Shown in pieces: positions 34,171 to 35,586 of a stretch of 35,586 bases of DNA. The notes beneath the pieces were generated by a model that searched no databases, was not told the origin of the DNA, and was given only the letters and a program-made list of their open reading frames with translations. Source of the DNA: JACCXJ01 sp052387115 (GTDB lineage: Bacteria > Pseudomonadota > Gammaproteobacteria > JACCXJ01); the NCBI GenBank assembly GCA_052387115.1, contig JBQTJM010000254.1, positions 1 to 35,586 on the forward strand. Direction: 5' to 3'. The translations under genes and the position numbers were made by a program. Position 1 is the first letter of the stretch, and every line of letters starts with the position of its first letter.

Positions 34171-35571
34171 CTACCAGTAGGCCTGGGCGCGGAGCAGGAA
34201 GGCATGGGGCTCCGCACCGTCGAAATCGCCGCCCTTGAGGTCCAGGACCTTCACGTAGTTGGCCATGAACCTGAAGTTGGGGGTCGGGTACCAGTTGACC
34301 CCGAAGGTGAAGTTATCCTCCTCGCCACCGTCGACTGTCTCGTCGTTCAGGTCCAGGGTGCTGTAGCGCGCCAGAACCTCCCAGGCCCCGATGCCCCCCG
34401 TACCGACTATGCCCTTGGGTTTCGGGTTCTTGAACCTCGCTTCCTCAAACTCGTAGCGGCGGGATTCGCCCGTGACGATCCAACTACCCATGACGTACCA
34501 GCCATTGAAAGCGAGATCCGGGCTGGCATCGGTCTCCGAGGTGGTGGCCCACAGGTACTCGCCCTGGAGCGAGAAGGGTCCATAGACCCCGGCGGCCTCG
34601 GCCCCGAAACGGTTCACCTCCCCGGTCGCGAGATCGCCCGTGTCGACCAGGCGGTCGGCGCCGATGCGGGCCTCGGGCCGCGAGCGGAACCGCACCGCGT
34701 CGTTATCGTCGGGGTTGAGCCAGGAGCCGGCAAAGCCCAGGTGTACCGCGCGATTGTCCGTATGGACGGGCGACAGGGTGAGGCGCCCGACGAAGGTGAT
34801 CGGATCGGACTGATCGTCGGTGCCGGTTTCCCCGGCGGCGTTCCGGCCGAAGATCCCCGCCGAGGCGGTCCAGAGATCGTTGCCAAAGGTGTTTACCCCC
34901 ACCCCGAGTCGGCGCCCATCGGCGCCTCCGGCAATGTCATTGAACGTCCGGGACGGCAAGGCGCGCTCGATGAAGCTGATCTCGTTGGAGCTCGTGATGC
35001 TCTCGAGCCCGAGGTACTCTTTGTATTGGCCCACGGTGACCGAAAGGGGCCAACCCGCCGTATGGAGATAGCGGAGATAGGCATCCCGTATACCATCATC
35101 GGTGTCAGTGGCCCCCGCAAAGTCGTATTCGAGCTTGAGCTGCCAATGGCGATACAAGGTGGCCTCGATCGCCAAGCGGGCGCGCCGGAAGTCGGCGCCG
35201 CTGGAGAGGGTCGTGGTGTCGCCGCTCCCGGTATCGTTGTCATAGAAAGCCGCATCCGTGTGGAGACGCCCGCCGATTCTCCACTTGAAGGCCCCATCGG
35301 GGGTTGAGATCTCCAATTTTTCCTTGGTCTCAACCTTGGGCAAGGCTTGGGCAGCCTGCTTGATCTCGGCCTGGCCGGCCGTGTTCTGTTCGTCATCGGC
35401 CGTTGCAGCGGCCTTGAGCTGCTCGTAGGCCTCCGGGGTGATGGTGCCCTGGTCTTTCAATACCTTGAGCAACTCGACCATGGCGTCGTTGGCGGCTTGG
35501 GCGCCCGGCGTGCAGAGCGCGCCGGCGACGGCGAGCGCCGTGCCTAGTTGCGTGATGCGTCTGTAATTCAC
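34171..35571 (-). CDS. OprO/OprP-type (phosphate-selective) outer-membrane porin
   Basis: 466 residues from GTG 35571, with GGGAGGGG 6 bases upstream. Signal peptide: GTALAVAGALCTPGAQAA (about 9-27). A short helical/coiled region follows (MVELLKVLKDQGTITPEAYEQL, about 31-52), as in OprO/OprP and other trimeric porins. The barrel then starts FKWRIGGRLHTDAAFYD, with WQLKLEYDFAGATDTDDGIRDAYLRYL, SVTVGQYKEYLGLESITSSNEISFIER and GWYVMGSWIVTGESRRY, all characteristic of Porin O/P (PF07396). The chain ends LLRAQAYW, an aromatic terminus for barrel assembly. Phosphate or polyphosphate uptake is known for relatives. Any Pho box lies outside the window. It has its own terminator. Confidence 0.9.
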   Translation of the reverse strand: MNYRRITQLGTALAVAGALCTPGAQAANDAMVELLKVLKDQGTITPEAYEQLKAAATADDEQNTAGQAEIKQAAQALPKVETKEKLEISTPDGAFKWRIGGRLHTDAAFYDNDTGSGDTTTLSSGADFRRARLAIEATLYRHWQLKLEYDFAGATDTDDGIRDAYLRYLHTAGWPLSVTVGQYKEYLGLESITSSNEISFIERALPSRTFNDIAGGADGRRLGVGVNTFGNDLWTASAGIFGRNAAGETGTDDQSDPITFVGRLTLSPVHTDNRAVHLGFAGSWLNPDDNDAVRFRSRPEARIGADRLVDTGDLATGEVNRFGAEAAGVYGPFSLQGEYLWATTSETDASPDLAFNGWYVMGSWIVTGESRRYEFEEARFKNPKPKGIVGTGGIGAWEVLARYSTLDLNDETVDGGEEDNFTFGVNWYPTPNFRFMANYVKVLDLKGGDFDGAEPHAFLLRAQAYW

Positions 35572-35586
35572 AAAGTACCCCTCCCA

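Noticed and set aside
34075..35307. 410-codon plus-strand frame
   Set aside because: Antisense shadow of the porin gene; the porin has a signal peptide, ribosome site and terminator.

Overview
The window is GC-rich, gene-dense bacterial chromosome from a gammaproteobacterium. The strongest evidence is the block tadA-pncC-thpR-recA-recX-alaS-lysC-csrA-tRNA-Ser(GCT)-tRNA-Arg(ACG). It matches the recA-recX-alaS-csrA-serV-argV order of Enterobacterales, with lysC between alaS and csrA as in pseudomonads and other non-enteric lineages. The heptose/Kdo genes hldE-hldD-waaA and two outer-membrane proteins confirm a Gram-negative cell with lipopolysaccharide. The exact genus cannot be read from the sequence.

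Layout. 1-6.0 kb: the 3' end of a TonB-dependent receptor, an orphan periplasmic substrate-binding protein, and a 1521-residue hybrid histidine kinase. The kinase carries a complete phosphorelay and GGDEF and EAL domains in one chain. 6.4-9.7 kb: aconitase A and a small membrane protein. 9.7-13.2 kb (minus strand): a very large DUF748/AsmA-like envelope protein. 13.7-14.0 kb: a decayed toxin-antitoxin stub. 14.0-21.9 kb: the housekeeping block. 22.1-23.5 kb: a small exported protein behind a candidate riboswitch (minus strand), divergent from cysE. 23.5-28.1 kb: an accessory zone with a degraded REP-associated transposase, a HEPN/MNT pair whose MNT partner is cut short at that transposase relic, a secreted beta-helix protein with RTX-like repeats, and a YefM-YoeB type toxin-antitoxin pair. 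28.1-32.6 kb: inner-core LPS genes (minus strand) divergent from a DUF3108 protein. 33-35.6 kb: a Uma2-family nuclease-like gene and a phosphate-selective-porin-type outer-membrane channel with a clear terminator.

How genes work together. The first three genes may form a ligand-to-c-di-GMP signalling unit. tadA makes inosine-34 in tRNA-Arg(ACG), which is encoded 7 kb away in the same block. hldE and hldD make the ADP-heptose used with WaaA's product to build the LPS inner core. Small palindromic repeats are scattered through the intergenic gaps. One insertion appears to have replaced the start codon of tadA.

Points most worth a second look: the single-polypeptide phosphorelay linked to c-di-GMP enzymes next to a substrate-binding protein with no transporter; the candidate cobalamin-type leader in front of an unrecognised exported protein; the rescued tadA start; and the HEPN/MNT pair truncated by a transposase relic.
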